Source: Nocardia gamkensis NBRC 108242
GTDB lineage: Bacteria; Actinomycetota; Actinomycetes; Mycobacteriales; Mycobacteriaceae
Assembly: GCF_001612985.1 (NCBI RefSeq)
Contig: NZ_BDBM01000014.1
Span: 1 to 64,000 of the forward strand
Direction: 5' to 3'
Length of the DNA stretch: 64,000 nucleotides
Shown here: positions 37,758 to 48,396 of the stretch, piece after piece
Position numbering within the stretch: position 1 is the stretch's first letter
Layout: every line of letters begins with the position of its first letter
The notes under the pieces: generated by a model
Databases searched by the model: none
What the model saw: only the letters and a program-made list of their open reading frames with translations
What the model was told of the DNA's origin: nothing
Position numbers and translations under genes: made by a program

Positions 37758-38685
37758 TGTTTCGTTCCGTTCGGTGCGCCGGACCCGTTCGGGATGAGCG
37801 GGGCGGGGGTCACCATCGTTCCGATTCCTTCTCCGGTGAACAGTTCCAGCAGCACGGCGTGCGGCACCCGGCCGTCGATGACATGCGCGGTCGGTACACC
37901 GGCCGACACCGCGCGCAGACAGGCTTCCATTTTGGGCACCATGCCCGCATCCAGACGCGGGAGCAACTCGGCCAGCGCGGCCGTATCGATGCTGGAGGTG
38001 AGCGAGGACCGGTCCGGCCAGTTCGTGTACAGGCCCTCGACGTCGGTGAGCACCACCAGTTTCTCGGCGCCGATGCCCTCGGCGAGCGCCGCGGCGGCGG
38101 TGTCGGCGTTGATGTTGTGCACCACGCCCTCGGCGTCCGGCGCGATGGTCGACACCACCGGGATGCGGCCCGCGCCGATCAGGTCCAGCACGGCGTCCGG
38201 GTTCACCTCGGTGACGTCACCGACCAGGCCGATGTCGGTCGGCTCGCCGTCCACCTCGACGGTGCGGCGGGTCGCGGTGAACAGCCCGGCGTCCTCACCG
38301 GAGATGCCGACCGCGTACGGGCCGTGCGAGTTGATCAGGCCGACCAGTTCGCGACCGACCTGACCGAACAGCACCATCCGCACCACGTCCATCACCTCCG
38401 GAGTGGTCACCCGGAAGCCGCCGCGGAATTCGCCTTGCAGGCCGAGCTTCTTCAGCATCGCGCTGATCTGCGGGCCGCCGCCGTGCACCACCACCGGGTG
38501 CACGCCGACCGTGCGCAGGAACGCCATGTCGGCGGCGAAGGCCTGCTTGAGGTGATCGTCGATCATGGCGTTGCCGCCGTACTTCACGACGACGATCTTG
38601 TCCCGGAACTTCTGCAACCACGGCAGGGCGTCGGCCAGGACGTGCGCCTTGTCCAGCGCGGAGAGCGAATGCAGCACCTGACTGG

Positions 38686-38689
<4 letters not shown>
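37754..38689 (-). CDS. argB: Acetylglutamate kinase
   Basis: This amino-acid kinase phosphorylates N-acetylglutamate and is usually the arginine-inhibited step. The 311-residue protein has [10 protein letters not shown] (about residues 33-42), the glycine-rich [14 protein letters not shown] (about 66-79) and the C-terminal EGIGTMV region. A longer N-terminus than in E. coli (about 25 extra residues, [23 protein letters not shown]) matches the hexameric, arginine-sensitive type of enzyme. The ATG at 38689 overlaps the argJ stop by four bases. Confidence 0.96.
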
Positions 38690-40994
<2,305 letters not shown>

Positions 40995-41094
40995 GCCTGG
41001 TCGCCGCGAGCGTGGTCACGAGGACCTGATACCCACCCGGTCCGCGCGCAAACGGCATGGCGGCCCGAATCCCGCCCAGCCGGTTCGTCGCAGG

Positions 41095-41838
41095 TCAGCG
41101 CAGTGCGAGCGGGTCGATGTCCAGTGCTTGCGCCAATCCGGCTTCGCCCAGCGCGGTGACGCGCACGGCGCGGCCGCTGCCGACGCTCTCGATCCACCGC
41201 ATCTCTTTCAGGCGGCGGCACAGTTGCGCGCCCGCCGAGCCGCCCAGATGGACTCGGCGTTCGGTCCAATCGAGACAGGGCCGCGCCACCGGGCGGCGCG
41301 TGGCGCGCAACGCGGCAGGGTCGATGCCCATCGGCCCGGTGAGCCACGCCGCGCCGGACCCGGTCAGGGCGAAACCACCGTCACCGCTGAGCAGACCGCG
41401 CGCTGTCATGGCGTCGGTGACGGCCACGCCCAGGCGTCCCGCGAGATGGTCGTAGCAGGTGCGGCCCCGGGCCAGCCCGGCCGCGACGGTGGCGGTGCGC
41501 AGCCCGGTGACCGGTGCGGCGGGCGGGCCGAGATGGGCGACCATGGTCTCGAGCAACTCCGCGACCTGCGGGCCTGCCAGCCGCAGATAGCGGTGCCTGC
41601 CCTGCCGGTGCTCGACGACCAGCCCGCCGTCGCGCAGGCGGTCCAGATGCTCGGTGGCGGTGGACGGCGCGACGCCGGTGTGGCGCGCGAGTTCGCCCGC
41701 GGTCCAGGCCCGCCCGTCCACCAGCGCCAGGCAGATGTCGGCGCGGGTGCGGTCGGCAAGCAGTGCGGCCAAGCCCGCCAGTTCGGTTCCTCTGGTCGGC
41801 ACCACACCATCATGGCGGGCCGTCGTTTCGGCGCTCAC
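41095..41838 (-). CDS. ArsR-type winged-helix transcriptional regulator
   Basis: The 247-residue protein has an ArsR-like winged helix at about residues 20-90 (LAGLAALLADRTRADICLALVDGRAWTAGELARHTGVAPSTATEHLDRLRDGGLVV). A C-terminal half of about 150 residues, uncommon in minimal ArsR proteins, contains a second winged-helix-like region near 200-240. No metal-binding cysteine motif is seen in the DNA-binding domain, so it is probably not a metal sensor. It is divergent from the PEP-mutase-like gene, and an 18-bp dyad overlaps its own GTG start. Confidence 0.88.
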   Translation of the reverse strand: MSAETTARHDGVVPTRGTELAGLAALLADRTRADICLALVDGRAWTAGELARHTGVAPSTATEHLDRLRDGGLVVEHRQGRHRYLRLAGPQVAELLETMVAHLGPPAAPVTGLRTATVAAGLARGRTCYDHLAGRLGVAVTDAMTARGLLSGDGGFALTGSGAAWLTGPMGIDPAALRATRRPVARPCLDWTERRVHLGGSAGAQLCRRLKEMRWIESVGSGRAVRVTALGEAGLAQALDIDPLALR

Positions 41839-41843
41839 CGAAA
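41826..41843. promoter_or_regulatory. Palindromic operator between divergent arsR-type and PEP-mutase-like genes
   Basis: TTTCGG-N6-CCGAAA is a perfect dyad (41826-41831 and 41838-41843). It covers the start codon of the ArsR-type gene and lies just upstream of the -10 element of the divergent gene, a position that could control both. Binding by the adjacent regulator is inferred. Confidence 0.6.
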
Positions 41844-41866
41844 TGTCCCGTGGCTACGGTCGCGGC

Positions 41867-42703
41867 ATGACTTCGTCTTCTGCGGCGGCGACCCCGCCGG
41901 CCATGTTCGAGATCTTCCGCGGCCTGCACCACCGCGACCGTCCCCTCGTCCTGCCGAACGCCTGGGACTTCGCCTCGGGCGCCCTGCTGGCCAACGAGGG
42001 ATTCGCGGCGATCGGCACCACCAGCTTGGGCGTGGCCGCCGCGGCCGGGCGCGCCGACGGCGCGGGCGTCACGAAGGCGGAGACGTTCGCCTCGGCCCGG
42101 CGCCTCGCGCGGCTGCCGATCCCGGTCACCGTGGACATCGAGGCCGGGTTCGACGAGCGGCCCGGCGCGGTCGCGGATTTCGCCGAACAGCTCGCGGCCT
42201 GCGGGATCGCGGGCGTCAACCTGGAAGACGGCCGCCTCGGATCGGCGCTCGCCGCGCCCGAGCACCAGGCGGCGCTGATCGCGGCGGTCAAGGAGCGCAC
42301 ACCGGAACTGTTCGTCAATGCTCGCGTCGACACCTACTGGCTGGGGCTCGATCACGGCTCCACCCACGATCGCGTACGCCGGTATGCCGCGGCCGGAGCC
42401 GACGGCGCCTTCGTGCCCGGCCTGACCGACCCGGCGCGTATCGAGCGGGTGGTGGCGGCGAGCGAAGTGCCCGTGAACGTCCTCTATTCGGCCGAAGGTC
42501 CGGGCCTCGCGACGCTGACCGAGCTGGGCGTGCGCCGGATCAGCACCGGGTCGCTGCTGTACCGGGCTGCGCTGTCGGCCGCGTTGGACGTCGCACGCGC
42601 CGTGCGGCACGACGCCTCCGTTCCGCCGGGAATCGTCGGCTACGCCGAGATCCAACGTCTCTTGCCCGCGCCCGTCGAGGCTTCTCGCGGCTGTTCATCA
42701 TGA
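41867..42703 (+). CDS. Isocitrate lyase/PEP mutase superfamily enzyme
   Basis: The 278-residue TIM-barrel protein has the superfamily blocks LVLPNAWDFASGALLANEGFAAIGTTS (about 28-54), VTVDIEAGFDE (about 86-96) with the metal-binding acidic residues, GVNLEDGRLG (about 118-127) and FVNARVDTYW (about 147-156). Members cleave or form C-C or P-C bonds in small oxo acids. This subgroup, lacking the isocitrate-lyase cysteine motif KKCGH, is often annotated as a carboxyvinyl-carboxyphosphonate phosphorylmutase or 2-methylisocitrate-lyase-like protein, but its true substrate is open. TACGGT six bases before the ATG suggests a leaderless transcript. Confidence 0.85.
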   Translation: MTSSSAAATPPAMFEIFRGLHHRDRPLVLPNAWDFASGALLANEGFAAIGTTSLGVAAAAGRADGAGVTKAETFASARRLARLPIPVTVDIEAGFDERPGAVADFAEQLAACGIAGVNLEDGRLGSALAAPEHQAALIAAVKERTPELFVNARVDTYWLGLDHGSTHDRVRRYAAAGADGAFVPGLTDPARIERVVAASEVPVNVLYSAEGPGLATLTELGVRRISTGSLLYRAALSAALDVARAVRHDASVPPGIVGYAEIQRLLPAPVEASRGCSS

Positions 42704-42726
42704 GCGAAGATTTTTTTCGGCGACGC

Positions 42727-42753
42727 TGTCGATCCGCCGGGGGCCCGTTCGTG
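42727..42753 (+). promoter_or_regulatory. Candidate ECF42 promoter of the DHFR-like/YCII/sigma operon
   Basis: TGTCGA (42727-42732), the -35 motif reported for ECF42 factors, is followed after 17 bases by CGTG (42750-42753), near the CGA/TC -10 motif. It stands about 45 bases before the first gene of the operon that encodes the ECF42 factor, suggesting autoregulation. The last -10 base does not fit. Confidence 0.45.
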
Positions 42754-42797
42754 TAGATGGTGCGACCGGCGCCGCGCCGGTCCCGGAAGGAGCGGAG

Positions 42798-43382
42798 ATG
42801 AGCAAGATCATCGCGGTGGAGCACCTGACGCTGGACGGCGTCATGCAGGCGCCCGGGCGGACGGACGAGGACATCCGAGACGGATTCGCGCACGGCGGCT
42901 GGGCGCACCGGCACGACGACCCGGTGCAGGCCGAGGTCATGGGCAGGCACATGGCGGCGAACCGCGGCGCGCTGCTGCTCGGCAGGCGTACCTACGAGGA
43001 CTTCGCGGGATACTGGCCGCGACAGGTCGGCAACCCGATGGCCGATGCGCTGGACAAGACCGAGAAGTTCGTCGCTTCCCGCACCGGAAGCGGGCCGCTG
43101 GCCTGGCAGAACTCGACATGGCTCTGCGGCGACGCGGTGACGGCGGTCCCCGAGTTGCGGCGGCGGGAACCGGACCGGAATCTGGTGGTGCTCGGCAGTG
43201 GTGACCTGTTGCGCTCGCTGATGCGCCACGATCTGGTGGACGAGTACCTCCTGTTGATCCACCCCTTGGTACTCGGTTCGGGCCGCCGATTGTTCGACGG
43301 CGTGGCGCTGGGCGGCTTGCGGACGACCGACACGGTGACGACCGGAACCGGTGTCGTCATCACCACCTACCGGCGCGGATGA
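42798..43382 (+). CDS. Dihydrofolate reductase-like (RibD C-terminal domain) protein
   Basis: This 194-residue protein belongs to the RibD_C/DHFR-fold family: IIAVEHLTLDGVMQAPG at the start, ALLLGRRTYEDFAGYWP (about 56-72), and a C-terminal DEYLLLIHPLVLGSGRRLFDG (about 149-169). These proteins bind NADPH but are usually not folate reductases. It has a strong GGAG ribosome site. It is first in an apparent operon with a YCII/DGPF protein and an ECF42 sigma factor, a common setting for this class, and is a likely member of the same stress response. Confidence 0.88.
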   Translation: MSKIIAVEHLTLDGVMQAPGRTDEDIRDGFAHGGWAHRHDDPVQAEVMGRHMAANRGALLLGRRTYEDFAGYWPRQVGNPMADALDKTEKFVASRTGSGPLAWQNSTWLCGDAVTAVPELRRREPDRNLVVLGSGDLLRSLMRHDLVDEYLLLIHPLVLGSGRRLFDGVALGGLRTTDTVTTGTGVVITTYRRG

Positions 43383-43395
43383 GGAGGACGACGCG

Positions 43396-43731
43396 ATGAA
43401 GCACTACTTGCTCAGCATCTACCAGCCCGACGCGGGGGCGCCGGAGAACCTGGACGAGATCATGCGCGAACTCGGCGCGCTGAACGACGAGATGCGGGCG
43501 GCGGGAACCTGGGTGTTCGCCGCCGGTCTGCACGCGCCCGGCACCGCGACCGTGTTGCACGCCCGCGGCGAGGACGTGCTGATCACCGACGGCCCGTACG
43601 TCGAAGGCAAGGAGCACATCGGCGGTTTCACCGTCATCCGCGCCGCCGATCTCGACGAAGCGCTGGAATGGGGCCGCAAGCTCACCGCCGTCGTCGGCCT
43701 GCCCGTCGAGGTCCGTCCGATCCAGGACTGA
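43396..43731 (+). CDS. YCII/DGPF-domain protein, partner of the ECF42 sigma factor
   Basis: The 111-residue protein has a single YCII-like ferredoxin-fold domain with the DGPF-type signature ITDGPYVEGKEHIGGFTVI (about residues 58-76). DGPF proteins are the conserved genomic partners of ECF42 sigma factors and lie directly upstream, as here, three bases before the sigma gene. Their biochemical role is unknown; a link to sigma activity has been proposed but not shown in general. GGAGG lies before the ATG at 43396. Confidence 0.9.
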   Translation: MKHYLLSIYQPDAGAPENLDEIMRELGALNDEMRAAGTWVFAAGLHAPGTATVLHARGEDVLITDGPYVEGKEHIGGFTVIRAADLDEALEWGRKLTAVVGLPVEVRPIQD

Positions 43732-43734
43732 CAG

Positions 43735-44976
43735 ATGGGCGAACCCGTGACCGGCTCGGTGATCGAAACGGTCTTCGCGCGGCATTACGGCCGTGCGGTC
43801 GCGAGCCTGATCCGCGTCTTCGGCGACATCGGCGTCGCCGAGGACGCGGTGCAGGACGCCTTCACCGCCGCCGTCCAGCGTTGGCCCGCCGACGGTCTCC
43901 CGCCGAGCCCGCCCGGCTGGATCATCACCACCGCGCGTAACCGGGCCATCGACCGCCTGCGCCGCGAGGCCTCCCGCGCGGACCGGCACGCGCAGGCCGC
44001 CCTCCTGCATGCCGAGGACGAGCCGGAGGAGGCGGTGAGCGCCGTGCGCGACGACCGGCTGCGGTTGATCTTCACCTGCTGCCACCCCGCTCTGGCGCCG
44101 GAGGCGCAGGTGGCGCTGACTCTGCGGCTGCTCGGGGGGTTGAGCACCGCCGAGATCGCCCGCGCGTTCCTGGTCTCCGAAACCACCATGGCGCAGCGCC
44201 TCGTTCGCGCCAAGGGCAAGATCCGCGACGCCCGCATCCCGTACCGGGTGCCCGCCGACGCGGACCTGCCCGCCCGGCTGCGCGCGGTACTCGCCGTCGT
44301 GTACCTGATCTTCACCGAGGGACACACGGCCTCATCCGGTGCCCAGCTGGTCAGGACCGATCTCTGCGCCGAGGCGATTCGCCTGGGCCGCTTGCTGGCA
44401 GAGCTGATGCCGGACGAGCCCGAGGTGACCGGCCTGCTCGCGCTGATGCTGCTGAGCGAGTCCCGCCGGAAGGCCCGCACCGGCCCCGACGGCTCCCTGA
44501 TCCCCCTCGCGGAACAGGATCGCAGCCGATGGGACCGCGACCTCGTCGCCGAGGGGCACGCGCTCGTGCGGCAGTGCCTGCGCCGCAACCGGCCGGGGCC
44601 GTATCAGTTGCAGGCGGCGATCAACGCGGTGCACGCCGACGCGGTGATCGCGGCGGCCACCGACTGGACCCAGATCCTGCGGCTCTACGACCAGCTCACC
44701 GCGCTCACACCGAGCCCGGTCGTCGCCCTCAATCGCGCGGTGGCGGTCGCCGAAGTGGACGGTCCTGCGACGGCGTTGGAATTGGTGGACGCCCTCGCTC
44801 TCGAGCGATACCACCTGTTCCACGCCATCCGCGCGAGCCTGCTGGCCCGTCTCGGGCGCACCGCGGACGCCGTCGCCGCCTACGACGCCGCCCTCGACCG
44901 CACCGACAACGCGGCCGAACGAAATTTCCTGACGCGTCGGCGCGCCGAGCTCGGCAAAGGTGAACCGAACCGGTAG
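43735..44976 (+). CDS. ECF42-type RNA polymerase sigma factor with C-terminal TPR-like domain
   Basis: The 413-residue protein has sigma region 2 (about 10-75; [21 protein letters not shown]) and region 4 (about 105-160; [35 protein letters not shown]). A long helical C-terminal domain (about 180-405) follows, with [33 protein letters not shown] and a TPR-like final pair of helices. This is the layout of ECF42 (formerly SigJ/YlaC-annotated) factors, which lack anti-sigma factors and pair with DGPF genes. It probably controls its own operon from the TGTCGA promoter upstream. Confidence 0.92.
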   Translation: MGEPVTGSVIETVFARHYGRAVASLIRVFGDIGVAEDAVQDAFTAAVQRWPADGLPPSPPGWIITTARNRAIDRLRREASRADRHAQAALLHAEDEPEEAVSAVRDDRLRLIFTCCHPALAPEAQVALTLRLLGGLSTAEIARAFLVSETTMAQRLVRAKGKIRDARIPYRVPADADLPARLRAVLAVVYLIFTEGHTASSGAQLVRTDLCAEAIRLGRLLAELMPDEPEVTGLLALMLLSESRRKARTGPDGSLIPLAEQDRSRWDRDLVAEGHALVRQCLRRNRPGPYQLQAAINAVHADAVIAAATDWTQILRLYDQLTALTPSPVVALNRAVAVAEVDGPATALELVDALALERYHLFHAIRASLLARLGRTADAVAAYDAALDRTDNAAERNFLTRRRAELGKGEPNR

Positions 44977-44991
44977 CGATGCGATCCGCGC

Positions 44992-45732
44992 TCAGGCCAG
45001 TCGGCCGCCGCCATCGACGTGCAGGGTCGTTCCGGTCAAGAAGGGATTGGTCAGCGCCAGCAGCGCCGCGGCGGAGATATCGGCGGGGCTGCCGACCCGG
45101 CGCGCCGGATTGACGGCCGCGACCTCATCGAAGAAATGCTCTTTCCGCTCGCCCATGCCGTCCCAGACGCCCGAGTCGACAATGCCCGGCGACAGCGCGT
45201 TCACCCGGACCGGCGCCAGCTCGACCGCCAGCGCCTCGGCGAGGAAACTCACCGCGCCATTGGTCGTCGCCATCACCGTCCGTCCCGGCGCGGGCCGCCA
45301 CGCGGCTACTCCGGAGAACAGCAGCAGCGCTCCGCCCGGCCTGATCCGGGCGCCGAAGTGCTTGCCGAGCAGGATCGGGCCGATCACCTTGGCGTCGAAG
45401 GCCCGCACGATCGCCGCCCGAGCCAGCTCGGCTACGGGCCCGTTCGCGTGGGACGCGGCCACTGACACCAGATAGTCCAGCTCACCGACTTCCTCGGCCG
45501 CCCGGACGACGGAGTCCTCGGCACCGAGGTCGATCCGGATCGCTTCGACCGCCGCACGGCGACCGCGGGCCGCGCCCATCACTTGCTCCCGTGCCGCGGC
45601 CACGGCGTGCTCGTCGCGGCCCGCGAGCACCACGGTCGCGCCCGCGGCGACCGCGTCTCGGGCGATCTGTCGAGCGATGCCCGATCCACCGCCGACTATG
45701 ACGAGCTTCTTGCCGTCCAACGTGCCTGTCAT
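44992..45732 (-). CDS. Short-chain dehydrogenase/reductase-like protein lacking the YxxxK motif
   Basis: The 246-residue protein has the SDR nucleotide site VIVGGGSGIARQIA (residues 11-24; GxxxGxG form), an NNAG-like VSVAAS, the catalytic-serine region LLFSG (137-141) and the C-terminal VELAPVRVNALSPGIVDS. At the usual YxxxK position it reads MATTN (154-158), so both catalytic tyrosine and lysine are replaced. It may be a non-catalytic relative or use altered chemistry. It is divergent from a LysR regulator that probably controls it. Confidence 0.85.
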   Translation of the reverse strand: MTGTLDGKKLVIVGGGSGIARQIARDAVAAGATVVLAGRDEHAVAAAREQVMGAARGRRAAVEAIRIDLGAEDSVVRAAEEVGELDYLVSVAASHANGPVAELARAAIVRAFDAKVIGPILLGKHFGARIRPGGALLLFSGVAAWRPAPGRTVMATTNGAVSFLAEALAVELAPVRVNALSPGIVDSGVWDGMGERKEHFFDEVAAVNPARRVGSPADISAAALLALTNPFLTGTTLHVDGGGRLA

Positions 45733-45811
45733 GAGTGTTCCTCTCGGTAGGTGTGCAGTCCCCCACCGAGAGGAACGACCTGGGCGATCACCGCCATCCC
45801 GTCGCGGGATC

Positions 45812-45841
45812 GATAGTTTCGTGCTTTGCCATAGAATTATC
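45812..45841. promoter_or_regulatory. Dyad operator and leaderless -10 box between SDR-like and lysR genes
   Basis: GATAGTT (45812-45818) and AATTATC (45835-45841) form an inverted repeat matching at six of seven positions around 16 bases. A TAGAAT -10 box (45832-45837) lies six bases before the lysR ATG. The spacing and position fit LysR-type autoregulation. Confidence 0.5.
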
Positions 45842-45843
45842 GA

Positions 45844-46752
45844 ATGCCTACGTTGCGCGCGCTGGAGTGCCTGATCGCCGTGCTGGACTCCGGGTCGGTG
45901 ACCGAAGCCGCCGCGCGACTACATCTGTCGCAACCCGGGCTGTCGCACCAGATCGCCTCGCTGGAGCGCGAACTCGGCACGCCGCTGCTCGAGCGGCTCC
46001 CGCGTGGGGTACGGGCGACGGCCGCGGGCCGTGCGATCGCCGCGGACGCACGCGCCGCGGTGGCTGCCGCCGAACGGGTGGTCGCGGGCGGGCGCGCCGT
46101 CGCCTCGGGCGCGACCGGGGAATTGCGCATCGCGTGCGCGGACAGCATGTCCGCGAGCCTGCTCGCCCCCGTGCTGCGCGTCTGGCATCGCCGTCGTCCA
46201 GAGGTACGCCTCACCTTGTCCGAGGTGTCCAGCGCCGACGCCATGGCCGAGATGGTGGCCATCGGCACGGCCGATCTCGCCCTCGGGCCGAGGCCGTCGC
46301 GCTGGGCGGGCCACCTCGTCGTGATCGGAAACGAGGAGATCGTCGCGGCTTTGCCGGACGACGCCGGGAAGCCTCCGGCAGCGATGACACTGGCGGACAT
46401 CGCCGAACGCCCGGTGGTGCACTACCACCCCGACAACGGCCTCAGCGCCTGGCTCGACGAAGTCGCCGCGAGCCGAGGAGTGGTGCTGACCGCGGCGACC
46501 AGGACCCGTCAAGCCACCACCGCCGCCCAGCTCGCCGCCGCCGGTCTCGGCACCGCCCTCGTGCCCACCAGCGCGCTGACCGCGACGTTCCCCGGCGCCG
46601 TCCGCAGCCTGCGGCCGCCACTGACACGCGAGGTCGTCTGCCTCACCTCCACCCCGGGCGATCCCCTCGTCCGCCGATTCCTCACCGACCTGCACCGCCG
46701 CGGCGTCCCGGTCCCGAGCCCGATCGCCGCCCAACTGACGGCGCGGGAGTGA
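45844..46752 (+). CDS. LysR-family transcriptional regulator
   Basis: The 302-residue protein has the N-terminal winged helix (about 1-60; LRALECLIAVLDSGSVTEAAARLHLSQPGLSHQIASLERELGTPLLERL) and a periplasmic-binding-protein-like effector domain (about 90-295). Starting six bases after a TAGAAT box and without a ribosome site, it is probably made from a leaderless transcript. It is divergent from the degenerate SDR gene and is its likely regulator; the effector is unknown. Confidence 0.93.
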   Translation: MPTLRALECLIAVLDSGSVTEAAARLHLSQPGLSHQIASLERELGTPLLERLPRGVRATAAGRAIAADARAAVAAAERVVAGGRAVASGATGELRIACADSMSASLLAPVLRVWHRRRPEVRLTLSEVSSADAMAEMVAIGTADLALGPRPSRWAGHLVVIGNEEIVAALPDDAGKPPAAMTLADIAERPVVHYHPDNGLSAWLDEVAASRGVVLTAATRTRQATTAAQLAAAGLGTALVPTSALTATFPGAVRSLRPPLTREVVCLTSTPGDPLVRRFLTDLHRRGVPVPSPIAAQLTARE

Positions 46753-46775
46753 GGTCGTCGCGCCGAGCCGCCGAC

Positions 46776-47267
46776 TCAGTGCTTGCGCACCACACGCTCC
46801 CCTTCGCCGGGCTTCCAAATGGTGATGTCGAGGTGGTCGCCGTCGACCTCCACCGTCGACGCCCCGGTGAGATCGGCGACGTAGAAGTGGTCGAACTCCC
46901 GCCCCCGGATGTCGAAACCGGTCTCGTCGAACAGGTGCTGGGCGAAGCGGACGTGCACGTCGCGGTCGGGCAGGTCGACGACGGCGCCGAAGAGTTTGGC
47001 GTCACCGTCGGACACGTTCGCGTCCACGGTGGCGGTGTGCAGGCAGAAGCGTGGATCCCGAGCCAGATCGCGGAACTTGGTCGTGCCCGGCATGCCCGCG
47101 ATCACCAGGAACTCCTCGAAGACGCGCGGTTCGACGGGGCTGATCCGCGGTGATCCGTCGGACCGGATCGTGCCGAGCATGCAGAGATTGCCCGCCGCGC
47201 GGTGCCTGCGCGTGAAGACCTCGGCGACGTGCGGTGCTTCTTCGGTGAATCGGCTCCAAGTGGTCAT
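46776..47267 (-). CDS. Pyridoxamine 5'-phosphate oxidase-like flavin/F420-binding protein
   Basis: This 163-residue split-barrel protein has the PNPOx-like core: HRAAGNLCMLGTIRSDGSPRISPVEP near residues 22-47, then FLVIAGMPGTTKFRDLARDPRFCLHT with the flavin- or F420-phosphate-binding region. In actinobacteria this family includes F420-dependent reductases and heme- or biliverdin-binding members as well as FMN enzymes, so cofactor and substrate cannot be fixed here. It is divergent from the WYL regulator at 47331, which is a candidate controller. Confidence 0.82.
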   Translation of the reverse strand: MTTWSRFTEEAPHVAEVFTRRHRAAGNLCMLGTIRSDGSPRISPVEPRVFEEFLVIAGMPGTTKFRDLARDPRFCLHTATVDANVSDGDAKLFGAVVDLPDRDVHVRFAQHLFDETGFDIRGREFDHFYVADLTGASTVEVDGDHLDITIWKPGEGERVVRKH

Positions 47268-47330
47268 GACGAGGACGGTACGGCGAAACCCTGCCGTCTC
47301 GTGTCAAGGTTTGCGGCTAGTGTCGCCTGC

Positions 47331-48341
47331 ATGCGGGCGAGTCGGCTGGTGCAACTGCTTCTGCTGTTGCAGACCCGAGGCCGGCTCACCGCGCCCGAAC
47401 TGGCCAGGGAACTGGAAGTGTCGGTGCGCACCGTCTATCGCGATGTCGAGGCTCTTTCGGCGGCCGGTGTCCCGGTCTACAGCGAACCGGGCCGGGCAGG
47501 CGGCGTCCGGCTGGTGGACGGCTATCGCACCCGGCTCACGGGCCTGACCACCGACGAGGCCGACGCGGTGCTGCTGACCGGCTTGCCCGGCGCCGCCGCC
47601 GATCTCGGCCTCGGCACCGTGCTGGCCACCGCGCAGTTGAAAATGCTCGCCGCGCTGCCGCCGGAATTGCGGGGCCGGGCGACGCGCATCGCCGAGCGGG
47701 TGCATGTAGACGCGCCGGGCTGGTTCCACCGGCCGGACGAGACGCCGACGCTCGCGACGATCGCCGACGCGCTCTGGCACGATCGCAGGCTGCGCGTGCG
47801 CTACGCGCGCAAGGACCAGGTGGTCGAACGCCCGCTCGACCCACTCGGCCTGGTGCTCAAGGCAGGCACCTGGTACCTCGTCGCCCGCAGCGGGCACACG
47901 CCCCGCTCGTATCGGGTGGGCCGGATCCTCTCCGCCGAGACGACCGGCGAATCCTTCGCCCGCCCGGCCGGATTCGATCTGCGGGCGCACTGGACCGACG
48001 CCGCCGCCGATTTCGCGCGTTCGATGCTGCGTGTCCGGGCGCGCTGCCGGATCGCCGCCACCCACCTGCGGTTGCTGCGGCTGATGAACGATCCGGCGGC
48101 GGTCGCCGAAGCACTGGCCTCCTGCGGGCCGCCCGATGCCGAGGGGTGGGTGGAGGTGGTCGTGCCGTCGGAGTCCTACGAGGTGCTCGCGCACGGCCTG
48201 CTGCCGCTCGGCGAGTTCGTCGAAGTGCTGGACCCGCCGCAGCTGCGCGCACGGCTCGCGGCGACAGCCGCCGCCATGCACGCGCGCTACTCCGCGAACT
48301 CCGACCACCCGGGCTCGGCTGCCCGGCAATTCGGCGGGTAG
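47331..48341 (+). CDS. WYL-domain transcriptional regulator (YafY/DeoR-like HTH), first copy
   Basis: The 336-residue protein has an N-terminal HTH_11 winged helix (about 1-55; RLVQLLLLLQTRGRLTAPELARELEVSVRTVYRDVEALSAAGVPV) and a WYL domain (about 140-220; LRVRYARKD, then TWYLVARSG). A C-terminal WCX-like extension ends the protein. WYL domains bind nucleic acid or small ligands. TAGTGT seven bases before the ATG and lack of a ribosome site suggest a leaderless transcript. It is divergent from the PNPOx-like gene. Confidence 0.9.
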   Translation: MRASRLVQLLLLLQTRGRLTAPELARELEVSVRTVYRDVEALSAAGVPVYSEPGRAGGVRLVDGYRTRLTGLTTDEADAVLLTGLPGAAADLGLGTVLATAQLKMLAALPPELRGRATRIAERVHVDAPGWFHRPDETPTLATIADALWHDRRLRVRYARKDQVVERPLDPLGLVLKAGTWYLVARSGHTPRSYRVGRILSAETTGESFARPAGFDLRAHWTDAAADFARSMLRVRARCRIAATHLRLLRLMNDPAAVAEALASCGPPDAEGWVEVVVPSESYEVLAHGLLPLGEFVEVLDPPQLRARLAATAAAMHARYSANSDHPGSAARQFGG

Positions 48342-48396
48342 GCCCGCGTTCCTACCGCGTCCTGTCCGATGACGCCGATGACGGCAGGGCCGCGTC

